A stretch of 64,000 nucleotides of DNA from Streptomyces cinnamoneus (GTDB lineage Bacteria; Actinomycetota; Actinomycetes; Streptomycetales; Streptomycetaceae), in NCBI RefSeq assembly GCF_014650495.1, contig NZ_BMVB01000012.1:1-64000 (forward strand), given 5' to 3'. Numbering within the stretch: position 1 is the stretch's first letter; every line of letters begins with the position of its first letter. This document shows, one piece after another, positions 44,166-52,187 of the stretch. A model generated the notes under the pieces. The model saw nothing but the letters and a program-made list of their open reading frames with translations. It was not told the origin of the DNA and ran no database searches. Position numbers and translations under genes: made by a program.

Positions 44166-45770
44166 ATGATTACCGTTCGTGGTGTCGAGGTGCGCGCGGG
44201 TGCCCGCCTGCTGCTGTCCGACATCTCCTTCACCGTGTCCCCCGGCGACCGGATCGGCCTGGTCGGCCGGAACGGCGCCGGCAAGACCACCCTGCTGACC
44301 GCCCTCGCCGGCCGGGCCGGGCCCGCCGCCGGAACGATCACCGCCACCGGCCCCGTCGGCTTCCTGGCCCAGGACTCCCGCGCGGCCGACCCGTCCCTCA
44401 CCGTCACCGACCGGATCCTCTCCGCCCGCGGCCTCGACCGTGCCCTGCGGGCGCTGCGGGCCGCCGAGGCCGCGATGGCCGACGCCGCCGGTCCGGCGGC
44501 GCTGGAGCGGGCCATGAACGCCTACGCACGCGCGGACGCCGCCTTCCAGGCCGGCGGCGGATACGCCGCCGAGGCCGAGGCCGCCCGCGTCGCAGCCGGC
44601 CTCGGGCTGCCCCCGCGCGTGATGACCGAACCGGTCGGCGCCCTCTCCGGCGGCCAGCGCCGCCGCGCGGAACTGGCCCGCATCCTGTTCGCCGGACACG
44701 AGGGCACCCTCCTGCTCGACGAGCCGACCAACCACCTGGACGCCGACTCGATCGCCTGGCTGCGGACGTTCCTGCAAGGCCACCAGGGCGGTCTCGTCAT
44801 GATCAGCCACAACACCGCCCTGCTGGCCGACACCGTCAACCGCGTCTTCCACCTCGATCCGCACCGCGCCACCGTCGACGTCCACAACACCGGCTGGTCC
44901 GCCTACCTCGCCCAGCGCGAGGCGGACGAGCGGCGCCGCACCCGGGAACGGGCCGGCGCCGAACGCAAGGCCGCTTCCCTCCACGCGCAGGCCGACAAGA
45001 TGCGCGCCCGGGTGGCCACCGCGACGGTGGCCAAGAACATGGCCCGCCGCGCCGACCGCATGCTCGCGGACCTCGAACCCGCCCGCCGCGCGGAGAAGGT
45101 CGCGCGCATCCGGCTGCCCGACCCCGCCCCGTGCGGGCGCATGCCGCTGGGTGCGGTCGCCCTGGGCAAGTCCTACGGCGGCCACCGGGTCCTCGACGGC
45201 GTCGACCTGGCCGTCGACCGGGGCAGCCGCCTGGTCGTCCTCGGCCTCAACGGCGCGGGAAAGACCACCCTGCTGCGCATCCTGGCCGGCGAGGAGCGGC
45301 CGGACAGCGGACGGGTGGTGCACGGGCACGGCCTGCGGCTCGGCTACTTCGCCCAGGAGCACGAGACCCTCGACCCCGCCCGCACCGTACGGGAGAACCT
45401 GGCCGCGGCCGCGCCGCACCTGACGGACGGTGAGGCGCGGCGGGTGCTGGGCGCGTTCCTGTTCGGCGGGGACGACGCCGACAAGCGGGCCGGGGTGCTC
45501 TCCGGCGGGGAGAAGACCCGCCTGGCCCTGGCCGGGCTGGTCCACTCCGGGGCGAACGTGCTCCTGCTGGACGAGCCGACCAACAACCTCGACCCCGCCT
45601 CGCGCGGCGAGGTCCTCGCCGCGGTGGGCTCCTACCCGGGGGCGATCGTCATGGTCACCCACGACGAGGGTGCGATCGACGCCCTGCGCCCCGACCGCGT
45701 CCTGCTCCTGCCGGACGGGGACGAGGACCTGTGGAGCGAGGAGTACCGGGGGCTGGTCACCCTGGCCTGA
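44166..45770 (+). CDS. ABC-F ATPase (antibiotic-resistance/ribosome-protection type), 534 aa
   Basis: Two complete ABC domains without transmembrane segments. The first has Walker A LVGRNGAGKTTLL, signature LSGGQRRRAELAR and Walker B TLLLDEPTNHLD; the second has LGLNGAGKTTLL, LSGGEKTRLALAG and VLLLDEPTNNLD. Between them is the basic interdomain linker (about 245-320, ADERRRTRERAGAERKA...) that reaches the ribosome's P-site region. ABC-F proteins displace antibiotics from the ribosome. RBS CGGAG lies 8 nt before ATG 44166. It lies behind a leader peptide and intrinsic terminator, so it is likely induced by ribosome-targeting drugs. Confidence 0.92.
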   Translation: MITVRGVEVRAGARLLLSDISFTVSPGDRIGLVGRNGAGKTTLLTALAGRAGPAAGTITATGPVGFLAQDSRAADPSLTVTDRILSARGLDRALRALRAAEAAMADAAGPAALERAMNAYARADAAFQAGGGYAAEAEAARVAAGLGLPPRVMTEPVGALSGGQRRRAELARILFAGHEGTLLLDEPTNHLDADSIAWLRTFLQGHQGGLVMISHNTALLADTVNRVFHLDPHRATVDVHNTGWSAYLAQREADERRRTRERAGAERKAASLHAQADKMRARVATATVAKNMARRADRMLADLEPARRAEKVARIRLPDPAPCGRMPLGAVALGKSYGGHRVLDGVDLAVDRGSRLVVLGLNGAGKTTLLRILAGEERPDSGRVVHGHGLRLGYFAQEHETLDPARTVRENLAAAAPHLTDGEARRVLGAFLFGGDDADKRAGVLSGGEKTRLALAGLVHSGANVLLLDEPTNNLDPASRGEVLAAVGSYPGAIVMVTHDEGAIDALRPDRVLLLPDGDEDLWSEEYRGLVTLA

Positions 45771-45779
45771 CCGCAGGCC

Positions 45780-47099
45780 CTAGCCGCCCAGCTCCTCGAC
45801 CTTCTTGACGACCTCGCCCGCGCCGTCCTGCGCATCGAGCGCCGCGGCGGCGCGGACGGCACGGGCACGGTACGACGGTTCGTCCACCGCCTTCCGTATC
45901 GCTTCGGCGAGACGTCCGACGGACAGCTCGCCGAAGGGGACGGGGTCGGTCCCCGCGCCGAGGGCGGCCACGCGCCGGGCCCAGAACGGCTGGTCGGCCG
46001 TGACGGGCACCGGGACGGCGGGGGCCCCGGCCCGCAGGGCCGCCGCGGCCGTGCCCGCCCCGGCGTGGTGCACCACGGCGGCCATGTGCGGGAAGAGCTC
46101 GCTGTGCGGAACGTCGCCGATGGTCAGCACGTCATCGGTCGACGCGTCGCCCGCCGGGAGGCCGTCGGCCGGGGCGCCGCCGGTCCCGGTCCCGGTGCCG
46201 GCCGGTGACAGGCCGGCCCAGCCGGCCTGCAGGACGCCGCGCACCTTGGCCCGGCGCAGGGCCTGCACGGCGAGTTCGCTCAGGCGCTCGCCCTCACCGC
46301 CGGCCATGCTGCCGAAGCCGATGAAGACCGGCGGCGGCCCGGCCCGCAGGAAGTCCTCGACCGTCTCCGGGAGCCGCCGGTCCGCGGGGACGTGGGGCCA
46401 CCAGTTGCCGACGACGTCGAGCCCCGCCCGCCAGTCGGCCGGGCGGGGGACGAGGGTGGGGCTGAAGCCGTGCACGACCGGCCAGCCGGCCTTCTCCAGC
46501 CGTCGGCGCATCGTACGGGGAGTGACGGCCGGAAGGTCCAGCCTCCCGCGCAGGTCCTGCACGGCGCCGGCGTGGATGCGGTCGACGACGCGCAGGGCGA
46601 GGCGGCCCGCGGCCCGGTTGCCCCACCGGCCGAGCGAGCGGCCGCCGCCGACCACCGGTGGGAAGTCGGCGGTGGGCGCCACGGGCTGCAGGTACGCACC
46701 CAGGCTGGGGATGCCCCTGGCCTCCGCCACGTGCCAGCCCAGCGGGGCCGTGGTGGTGGAGAGCAGGAGCAGCTCCGCCCCCTGCGCGTCGGCGGCGTCG
46801 GCCAGCCCCTCGCCCAGGTCGCGGATGAACGCCGCGGCCTTGCGGATGAGGGCGGCGGTGCCGCCCTGCCCCGCGGCCGTTCCCTCCTGCCGGGCGGCCG
46901 ATCCGGCCCCGGGTCGTACGGGACTGCGCGGGTCGGCGGGCAGGCCGTGGAAGCCCAGGCCGCATTCCGTCACGAGCGAGGCGAAGGACTCGGGCGCGGC
47001 GACGGTGACCTGATGGCCCGCTTCCCGCAGCCGGACACCGACACCCGTGTACGGGGCCACGTCTCCGCGGGAACCGGCCGCCATGATGAGGATTCTCAT
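45780..47099 (-). CDS. family-1 glycosyltransferase (macrolide/sterol GT-like), 439 aa
   Basis: GT-B glycosyltransferase. N-terminal acceptor domain starts RILIMAAGSRGDVAPYTGVG; donor domain ends with FIGFGSMAGGEGERLSE and VVHHAGAGTAAAALRAG, the nucleotide-sugar loop, followed by PVPVTADQPFWARRVAALGAG. Relatives glycosylate macrolides, sterols, vancomycin-type aglycones or flavonoids; here it may inactivate a drug. ATG 47099 overlaps by 4 nt (ATGA) the TGA (47098-47096) of the frame-corrected MerR gene, the usual coupling, which supports the frameshift interpretation of the upstream gene. It converges on the ABC-F gene. Confidence 0.88.
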   Translation of the reverse strand: MRILIMAAGSRGDVAPYTGVGVRLREAGHQVTVAAPESFASLVTECGLGFHGLPADPRSPVRPGAGSAARQEGTAAGQGGTAALIRKAAAFIRDLGEGLADAADAQGAELLLLSTTTAPLGWHVAEARGIPSLGAYLQPVAPTADFPPVVGGGRSLGRWGNRAAGRLALRVVDRIHAGAVQDLRGRLDLPAVTPRTMRRRLEKAGWPVVHGFSPTLVPRPADWRAGLDVVGNWWPHVPADRRLPETVEDFLRAGPPPVFIGFGSMAGGEGERLSELAVQALRRAKVRGVLQAGWAGLSPAGTGTGTGGAPADGLPAGDASTDDVLTIGDVPHSELFPHMAAVVHHAGAGTAAAALRAGAPAVPVPVTADQPFWARRVAALGAGTDPVPFGELSVGRLAEAIRKAVDEPSYRARAVRAAAALDAQDGAGEVVKKVEELGG

Positions 47100-47873
47100 G
47101 AGGTACGCACTCTTCCGGCGTTGGCGTGCACGGCTGCCCGGAGGAAGACGGCCAGGCCCGTGCGCTGCTCGGACGGGGGGGACGACGAGCGCGAAGGCGC
47201 GGGCGTCCTCGACGTAGTCGTCGGCGATGCGGCAGTGCATCTCGGGCGGGCACGGCGTGAACCAGCGGCCGATGTGCTCGCGGTGCTCCTCGGCAAGGGC
47301 CATGGCCCGGTCGCCGTCGGGGGCCACGGCCTCGTCGTGGGCGGCGACGAGCCGCCGGCGCCACACGGCGGCCTCCTCCATGATCTGCCGCCAGTCCTCC
47401 TTCGTATGGGCCGCGGCCCGGGCCATCGACTGCCGGTGGCCCTCGCTGTGGCCCCACTTGAGGTGGGCGTCCGTCGCGTAGCTGAGGTCGAAGGTGACCT
47501 CGCCGAACACCTCGAAGCGCTCTTGCGGGGTGAGCTCGACGCCCGTCTGCTGCACCTCCATGGCGTGCTCGGCGACCTCGACCAGCTTGCCGAGCCGGGC
47601 GATCTGCTCCGTGAGCTGCCGGTGACGCTCCCTCAGGTGACCGAGCGCATTGGCCCCGGGGTCCGCCATGATGGCGCCGATCTCGTCGAGCGAGAACCCC
47701 AGCTCCCGGTAGAAGAGGATCTGCTGGAGCCGCGCCAGGTCCGCGTCGCTGTAGAGCCGGTAGCCCGCCGGGCTGCGGTCACCGGGCGACAGCAGCCCCG
47801 CCTTGTCGTAGTGGTGCAGGGTGCGCACCGTGACTCCGGCGAAACCCGCCACCTGCCCGACCGAGAAACTCAT
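47096..47873 (-). CDS. MerR-family regulator with TipAS-like drug-binding domain (apparent frameshift near its 3' end)
   Basis: Residues 1-75 are a MerR winged HTH (FSVGQVAGFAGVTVRTLHHYD, RLYSDADLARLQQILFYREL). A coiled coil follows, then a TipAS-type domain (SYATDAHLKWGHSEGHRQSM; REHIGRWFTPCPPEMHCRIA). TipAL-like proteins bind thiopeptides and other drugs and activate their own promoters. In the sequence as given the frame reads through into the glycosyltransferase, but a different frame after the G7 run at 47175-47181 encodes the expected TipAS ending, SEQRTGLAVFLRAAVHANAG, and stops at 47096 overlapping the GT start. One base fewer in that run restores a normal gene. ATG 47873. Confidence 0.8.
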
Positions 47874-47928
47874 GCAACCGCCTTTCGTCGCGGCTCAGAG
47901 TGCCGCCTGACGTAGGGGGAGGGTCAAG

Positions 47929-47970
47929 CAGGGGGCAGGGGGCAGGGGGCAGGGGGCAGGGGGCAGGGGG
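47929..47970. repeat. six tandem copies of CAGGGGG
   Basis: A perfect 7-bp microsatellite, 42 bp, just upstream of the MerR start (47873) and 50 bp before tRNA-Lys. Six G5 runs with 2-nt loops can form G-quadruplexes and slip in copy number. Confidence 0.9.
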
Positions 47971-48019
47971 CCGGTACCGGCGTTCGATTCCATCCCGACG
48001 ATCGGCTAATATTTCTCCC

Positions 48020-48093
48020 GCGCCGCTAGCTCAGTTGGTCAGAGCAGCTGACTCTTAATCAGCGGGTCCGGGGTTCGAGTCCCTGGCGGCGCA
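48020..48093 (+). tRNA. tRNA-Lys (anticodon CTT), copy 1
   Basis: 74 nt; acceptor GCGCCGC/GCGGCGC, anticodon stem GCTGA/TCAGC with loop CTCTTAA, T-arm GGGGTTCGAGTCCC; discriminator A; CCA not encoded. A -10 TAATAT (48007-48012) lies 7 nt before it, with a weak TTCGAT 18 nt further up. Confidence 0.97.
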
Positions 48094-48098
48094 CGGAA

Positions 48099-48138
48099 GG
48101 CTCAGGCCCCCACCGCTCATGCGGTGGGGGCCTGAGCC
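48099..48138. terminator. terminator hairpin after tRNA-Lys copy 1
   Basis: Perfect 18-bp stem (48099-48116 with 48121-48138), 4-nt loop TCAT, 5 nt past the tRNA. Confidence 0.85.
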
Positions 48139-48222
48139 GTAGGGCTGCCGTCCGCCGTCCGGCGCGGCCCGGGCGGGGCGGCTCCCGCGCGTTCCGCCGC
48201 AGGCCGGGCTAGCCTCAAGAGC

Positions 48223-48486
48223 ATGAGCCCTGTCGTTCCCCGGTACACCGTCGTCCTGAAACCGCAGCTCACCGACGCCGAGGCCCACCCCCGCCACGGC
48301 TCCCCGCTCCGCGCGGCAGCCGTCGAGGCCACCGGCGAGCTCGGCGTGTCCGGCTTCCCCCGCTACGTCGGCGAGGGCATCGAGGCGGAGATCGACCCCG
48401 AGACGCGAACCGTCGAGGCCGTGACGGTCGACGGGGACGAGCTGCCGTACGGATGGGTCGCGCAGGTGGCCGACGACGGGCACTGA
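48223..48486 (+). CDS. hypothetical small protein, 87 aa
   Basis: Unrecognised, acidic, soluble. Begins MSPVVPRYTVVLKPQLTDAE and contains GVSGFPRYVGEGIEAEIDPE, apparently a small beta-rich fold. A TAGCCT box (48210-48215) ends 7 nt before ATG 48223 and no Shine-Dalgarno is present, so leaderless. Codon bias supports it. It lies between the two tRNA-Lys genes with its own promoter. Confidence 0.6.
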   Translation: MSPVVPRYTVVLKPQLTDAEAHPRHGSPLRAAAVEATGELGVSGFPRYVGEGIEAEIDPETRTVEAVTVDGDELPYGWVAQVADDGH

Positions 48487-48520
48487 CAGCGGCGAACGCC
48501 GACGACGGCGGGCGCCGAGG

Positions 48521-48707
48521 CGCCGGGTCTACCGAACCCGGACCCTGTACCGCTTCCTGCGCGGCCACGCGGGCCTGCGCAGGCTGGTGGCCGCGGACGG
48601 GGTGACGATGGCGCTGCCCGAACGAACTCGTCGCCGTCGTCGACCACCGGATGCTGCTGACGGGGACGGGCGCGGCGGGCGTGATGACGGCGTTGTGGTG
48701 CGCGTGA
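48521..48707 (+). pseudogene. frameshifted gene relic between the tRNA-Lys genes
   Basis: One frame reads LYRFLRGHAGLRRLVAADG and, after a 1-nt shift near 48620, another reads NELVAVVDHRMLLTGTG and ends in a normal stop at 48707. Codon bias crosses from one frame to the other at that point, as expected for a decayed gene. Family not recognised. Confidence 0.4.
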
Positions 48708-48749
48708 CCCAGGTCTGCGGAGCGCTTTCCGTCGGGTAATATTTCTTTC

Positions 48750-48823
48750 GCGCCGCTAGCTCAGTTGGTCAGAGCAGCTGACTCTTAATCAGCGGGTCCG
48801 GGGTTCGAGTCCCTGGCGGCGCA
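48750..48823 (+). tRNA. tRNA-Lys (anticodon CTT), copy 2
   Basis: Identical in sequence to copy 1, 730 bp downstream, and preceded by the same GGTAATATTTCT promoter word (TAATAT at 48737-48742, 7 nt before the gene). A tandem duplication that includes the promoter. Confidence 0.97.
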
Positions 48824-48830
48824 CAGGACG

Positions 48831-48868
48831 ACGGAGGGCTCCCACCAACTGCGGTGGGAGCCCTCCGT
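48831..48868. terminator. terminator hairpin after tRNA-Lys copy 2
   Basis: A 16-bp stem (48831-48846 with 48853-48868) and 6-nt loop. The stem sequence differs from the copy 1 terminator. The following 280 bp to 49146 hold nothing I can recognise apart from the leader of the YjbQ gene. Confidence 0.8.
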
Positions 48869-49146
48869 TCTTGACCTTCCGGGAAGGGCGGGGACGGGAT
48901 CGAGGCAGTGCGGCTTCTTCCGCCCTGCCGCACCGTTCTGACCGGGTTGGCTGCCTCCGTCCTCACCCCTGGGCCCACCTTTCCCATGGACAGCTCTATG
49001 CCTGCACGTCGTTGAGAAGGGTGTTCCCCTCGGGGCCGGCTGCCGCACGAAGAACGACCGGAAGGGCCGTTACGCGGCCGGGGGTGGGCTGCCACTGTTC
49101 GCGAGTGTGGCTGTTCCGCTGGAATCAGAGGCCCTCTGGAGGCACC

Positions 49147-49704
49147 ATGACCACCGTTTCGGGTTCACGAGTCGCCGTGATCTCACGTGATGCGCAGCCG
49201 GCCGGAAGTTCCATCGTGGTCTCGGCCCGGCTCTCCGTCTCCATCGACGAGCCCGAGGCCGTCGTGGACCTGAGCAGTGCATTGCGGCGGCTCGTCGCCG
49301 GAGCGGGTGCAGCGGAAGGCACCTTGCACGTCTATTGCGGCCACACCACGTGCGGCCTCGTCATCAACGAAGTCGATCCGGGACTCGACTCGGACATGAG
49401 CAAGGTGCTCGAACGGCTCGCCCCGCACAGCGGACACCACTACTACGCCCACGACAAATTGCGCACGGCCGACGAGCGGCTGGTTCACGGCAGTGAACGC
49501 GACAACGGCCATTCCCACGCCCGCGCCTGGATAGCCACCCATCCCGAACTGAACATCCCGATCACGTCGGGCGCCCTGTACCTCGGCCGGTGGCAGGCGG
49601 TCATGCTGGCCGAATTCGACGGCCCACGCGTCCGTGAGCTCCTGGTCCGCGTCCATACGGCCGTCGTGCCGATCGCGTCGGTGCTCACGCCGCACGCCCG
49701 CTGA
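49147..49704 (+). CDS. YjbQ/UPF0047-family protein (thiamine-phosphate-synthase-like activity reported), 185 aa
   Basis: Conserved YjbQ core: TLHVYCGHTTCGLVINEVDP, MSKVLERLAPHSGHHYYAHD, NGHSHARAWIATHPELNIPI, GALYLGRWQAVMLAEFDGPR. E. coli YjbQ shows weak thiamine-phosphate synthase activity, but the true role is not established. The first 40 residues are an extension relative to the usual 135-140-residue family. ATG 49147 follows TCTGGAGGC. Upstream of hemC on the same strand (153 nt). Confidence 0.87.
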   Translation: MTTVSGSRVAVISRDAQPAGSSIVVSARLSVSIDEPEAVVDLSSALRRLVAGAGAAEGTLHVYCGHTTCGLVINEVDPGLDSDMSKVLERLAPHSGHHYYAHDKLRTADERLVHGSERDNGHSHARAWIATHPELNIPITSGALYLGRWQAVMLAEFDGPRVRELLVRVHTAVVPIASVLTPHAR

Positions 49705-49844
49705 GACCCCGGCGGCTGCCGGGACCGCCATCAACCACGCGCCGCGCACCTGCTCCTCGTACTCCCGTCCGAAGCCGGCAACGTCCCTGCAGGACCAGCC
49801 GGATGGGTGTCCCGGCAGGCCGCCGACGAGCACCGGCGGCGCCC

Positions 49845-49850
49845 TATCGT
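49845..49850 (+). promoter_or_regulatory. -10 element (TATCGT) of the leaderless hemC paralogue
   Basis: TATCGT ends 7 nt before ATG 49858; the ATG has no Shine-Dalgarno sequence. Confidence 0.45.
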
Positions 49851-49857
49851 GGGTGAC

Positions 49858-50793
49858 ATGCCCGTCCCCGAGCTGATCCGCATCGTCTCCCGCGACTCAC
49901 CCATGGCCCTGGCCCAGGTGGAACGCGTCCGCGCCGAGCTGGCGCTGCACCACCCCGCCGTGCGCACCGAGGTCGTCCCCGTCAAGACGACCGGCGACCT
50001 GTGGCTGGGCGATCTCGCCCGGGTCGAGGGGAAGGGTGCCTTCACCAAGGAGGTCGACGCCGCCCTGCTCGCAGGAGACGCCGACCTCGCCGTGCACTGC
50101 GTCAAGGACGTTCCCGCCGACCGCCCCCTGCCGGCGGGTACGACCTTCGCGGCGTTCCTCAAGCGCGACGACATCCGGGACGCCCTCGTCCACCCCGGCG
50201 GCCGCACGCTCGACGAACTGCCGCCCGGCACCCGCATCGGCACCTCGTCCGTACGCCGCAGCGCCCAGCTCGCCGCCTCCCACCCGCACCTCGACTGCGT
50301 CCCCCTGCGCGGCAACGCCAACCGGCGTCTGGAGAAGCTCGGCGCGGGCGAAGTCGATGCGCTGCTCCTGGCGCTCTCCGGCCTCGAACGCATCGGCCGC
50401 ACGGACGTGATCAGCGAGGTCCTCTCCACCGAGACCATGTGCCCGCCCATCGGCGCCGGCGTCCTCGCCCTGCAGTGCCGGGCGGACGACACCGTCACCA
50501 TCGACGCCGTCAGCGGTCTGGGCGACCCCGCCACCCACCGCGAGACGACTGCGGAGCGGATGTTCCTCCACGTCCTCCAGGGCCACTGCAACAGCCCGGT
50601 CGCCGGCTACGCCACGGCGCAGCGAGGCGGTGACCTCTCCCTGCGCGCCTGCGTCTTCACTCCGGACGGCAAGACCGTCCTCAACGCGCACGAGTGGGCG
50701 GGCCTGCTCGGCCCCGCCGACCTCGGCGCCTCCGTCGCCCTGGCCCTGCTGCGCCAGGGCGCGCGCGAACTCATCGACAACATCGCGCACTGA
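49858..50793 (+). CDS. hemC: hydroxymethylbilane synthase (porphobilinogen deaminase), solitary copy, 311 aa
   Basis: Joins four porphobilinogens into hydroxymethylbilane in haem/cobalamin biosynthesis. Landmarks: IRIVSRDSPMALAQVERV, GKGAFTKEVDAALLAGDADLAVHCVKD, RIGTSSVRRSAQL, VPLRGNANRRLEKL and the dipyrromethane-cofactor Cys in LQGHCNSPVAGYA. Differences from the canonical enzyme are AVHC for AVHS and LQGHC for LxGGC. No hemA, hemB or hemD is adjacent, whereas Streptomyces normally keep hemC with those genes, so this is probably a second copy. Leaderless start. Confidence 0.88.
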   Translation: MPVPELIRIVSRDSPMALAQVERVRAELALHHPAVRTEVVPVKTTGDLWLGDLARVEGKGAFTKEVDAALLAGDADLAVHCVKDVPADRPLPAGTTFAAFLKRDDIRDALVHPGGRTLDELPPGTRIGTSSVRRSAQLAASHPHLDCVPLRGNANRRLEKLGAGEVDALLLALSGLERIGRTDVISEVLSTETMCPPIGAGVLALQCRADDTVTIDAVSGLGDPATHRETTAERMFLHVLQGHCNSPVAGYATAQRGGDLSLRACVFTPDGKTVLNAHEWAGLLGPADLGASVALALLRQGARELIDNIAH

Positions 50794-50906
50794 GCGGCCG
50801 CCGCGGGCACGACGTGATCAATGCGGCGTTCGGCAGCCCGTACCGGAATATTCAGGGGTGAGATACCCTAAAGAGGGCATTTCCGGCTTTCAAGGGGGTG
50901 TGCTCG

Positions 50907-51464
50907 ATGTCAACGGGGACACTGCTGGCGATCATCATCGCTGTCGCGGTGGTGGTTGCCGTTGTCGCCTTCGCGGTCTCCCTCACCCGGCGCCGCCGAC
51001 GGCTGCACGAGCGTTTCGGCCCCGAGTACGAACGGACCGTGGAGGAACGCGGCAGTCGGCGGGCGGCCGAGCGTGACCTGAGCGCACGCGAAAAACGCCA
51101 CGACTCACTGGACATCAAGCCGCTGGAAGGCGGCGCCCGGGACCGGTACGCCCGGAACTGGTCCCACGTGCAGGGCGAATTCGTCGACCGCCCGGAGGAC
51201 GCCGTACAGGATGCGGACCTCCTGGTCACTTCGCTCATGCGCGAGCGCGGATACCCGACCGACGACTTCGAGCAGCGGCTCAAGGACCTCTCGGTCGAAC
51301 ACAGCCGCACCCTTGAGCACTACCGGAGCGCTCACGAGATCAACGGCCTCAGCATGAAGCACGAGGCGACCACCGAGCAGTTGCGGGGCGCCATGGTGCA
51401 CTACCGCGCCCTGTTCGACGAGCTGCTCTCCAACGGGGGCCAGGCCCGTCACGCCCGGGCCTGA
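50907..51464 (+). CDS. membrane-anchored hypothetical protein, paralogue of the next gene, 185 aa
   Basis: An N-terminal transmembrane helix (LLAIIIAVAVVVAVVAFAVS) and basic RRRRRLHERF, then a soluble cytoplasmic helical domain. RNWSHVQGEFVDRPEDAVQD, a VTSLMRERGYP helix and LRGAMVHYRALFDELL mark the same module as the following gene, with a conserved R-W-x2-V-Q, F-V-D-x-P, A-V-x2-A-D and H-Y-R pattern. Function unknown. ATG 50907 has CAAGGGGG at 8 nt; a GTG at 50898 is possible. Confidence 0.75.
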   Translation: MSTGTLLAIIIAVAVVVAVVAFAVSLTRRRRRLHERFGPEYERTVEERGSRRAAERDLSAREKRHDSLDIKPLEGGARDRYARNWSHVQGEFVDRPEDAVQDADLLVTSLMRERGYPTDDFEQRLKDLSVEHSRTLEHYRSAHEINGLSMKHEATTEQLRGAMVHYRALFDELLSNGGQARHARA

Positions 51465-51534
51465 CCCCGTCACCGCGCCCGACCGGCGGGCGGCAAGGTG
51501 CCTGACCGGCGGGCATCAGGCCGACGGAGGAAAC

Positions 51535-52056
51535 ATGCAACGGGAAGAAGCACCGGAACCTGAGGAAGACGTCCTCTCCACCGATGACCTGGCCGGGGCC
51601 GGCGAGCGGGACGCGGACGGCGGGACGGGCCGCGAACCCGGCGTCCCCACCTTCCCGGGCGAGAGCACGCCGACGGCGGGCGAGACCGCTGCGCCTTCGG
51701 CCCGGGAGGCGGACGCAGGCACGGCCACGGGCGCGGAGGCGGCCACGGGCACGGCCACGGACGCGGCCGTGGGGGACGAGGGCGAGGCGTCGCGGCTGCT
51801 CGACCGGGAGGACGCGGAGGGGTTCCAGGAGCGCTGGCAGGACGTCCAGACCCGGTTCGTCGACGATCCGCGCGAAGCGGTGCACACGGCCGACGCCCTC
51901 GTCGCGGAGGTCATGCAGACCTTGGCCGCGACGTTCGCCCAGCGCAAGCAGGATCTCGAAGGGCAGTGGAACCGCGGTGAGGAGGTGGACACCGAGGAGC
52001 TGCGGGTGGCTCTGCAGCACTACCGTTCGTTCTTCAACCGGTTGCTCACCACGTGA
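51535..52056 (+). CDS. soluble paralogue of the preceding protein, 173 aa
   Basis: The first 85 residues are acidic and Ala/Thr/Gly-rich (ATGTATDAAV-type repeats), probably disordered. From about 93 the module matches the preceding protein: RWQDVQTRFVDDPREAVHTADALVAEVM, then QHYRSFFNRLL. It has no transmembrane segment, so the pair consists of one anchored and one soluble member. RBS GGAGG lies 5 nt before ATG 51535. Gap 70 nt, same strand: one operon. Function unknown. Confidence 0.75.
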   Translation: MQREEAPEPEEDVLSTDDLAGAGERDADGGTGREPGVPTFPGESTPTAGETAAPSAREADAGTATGAEAATGTATDAAVGDEGEASRLLDREDAEGFQERWQDVQTRFVDDPREAVHTADALVAEVMQTLAATFAQRKQDLEGQWNRGEEVDTEELRVALQHYRSFFNRLLTT

Positions 52057-52187
52057 ACGGCATCCGATCCGGTGCGTAGCTGCCGGCCGTCGGCTGTCGG
52101 TTGCTCGCTCTCGGCTGCCCCGGCGGAAGGGGCAGGCAGCGGATGTGGTGCCCTTGTGCGCTCCCGGACGGGCGCTGCGGGACTGCC

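Noticed and set aside
45780..47873. A genuine MerR-glycosyltransferase fusion protein
   Set aside because: The frame-corrected MerR ends in an ATGA overlap with the GT start and restores a complete TipAS end; a fusion would lack this and no such family is known to me.
47929..47970. CAGGGGG repeats as CRISPR
   Set aside because: Units are only 7 bp and contiguous; there are no spacers or cas genes.
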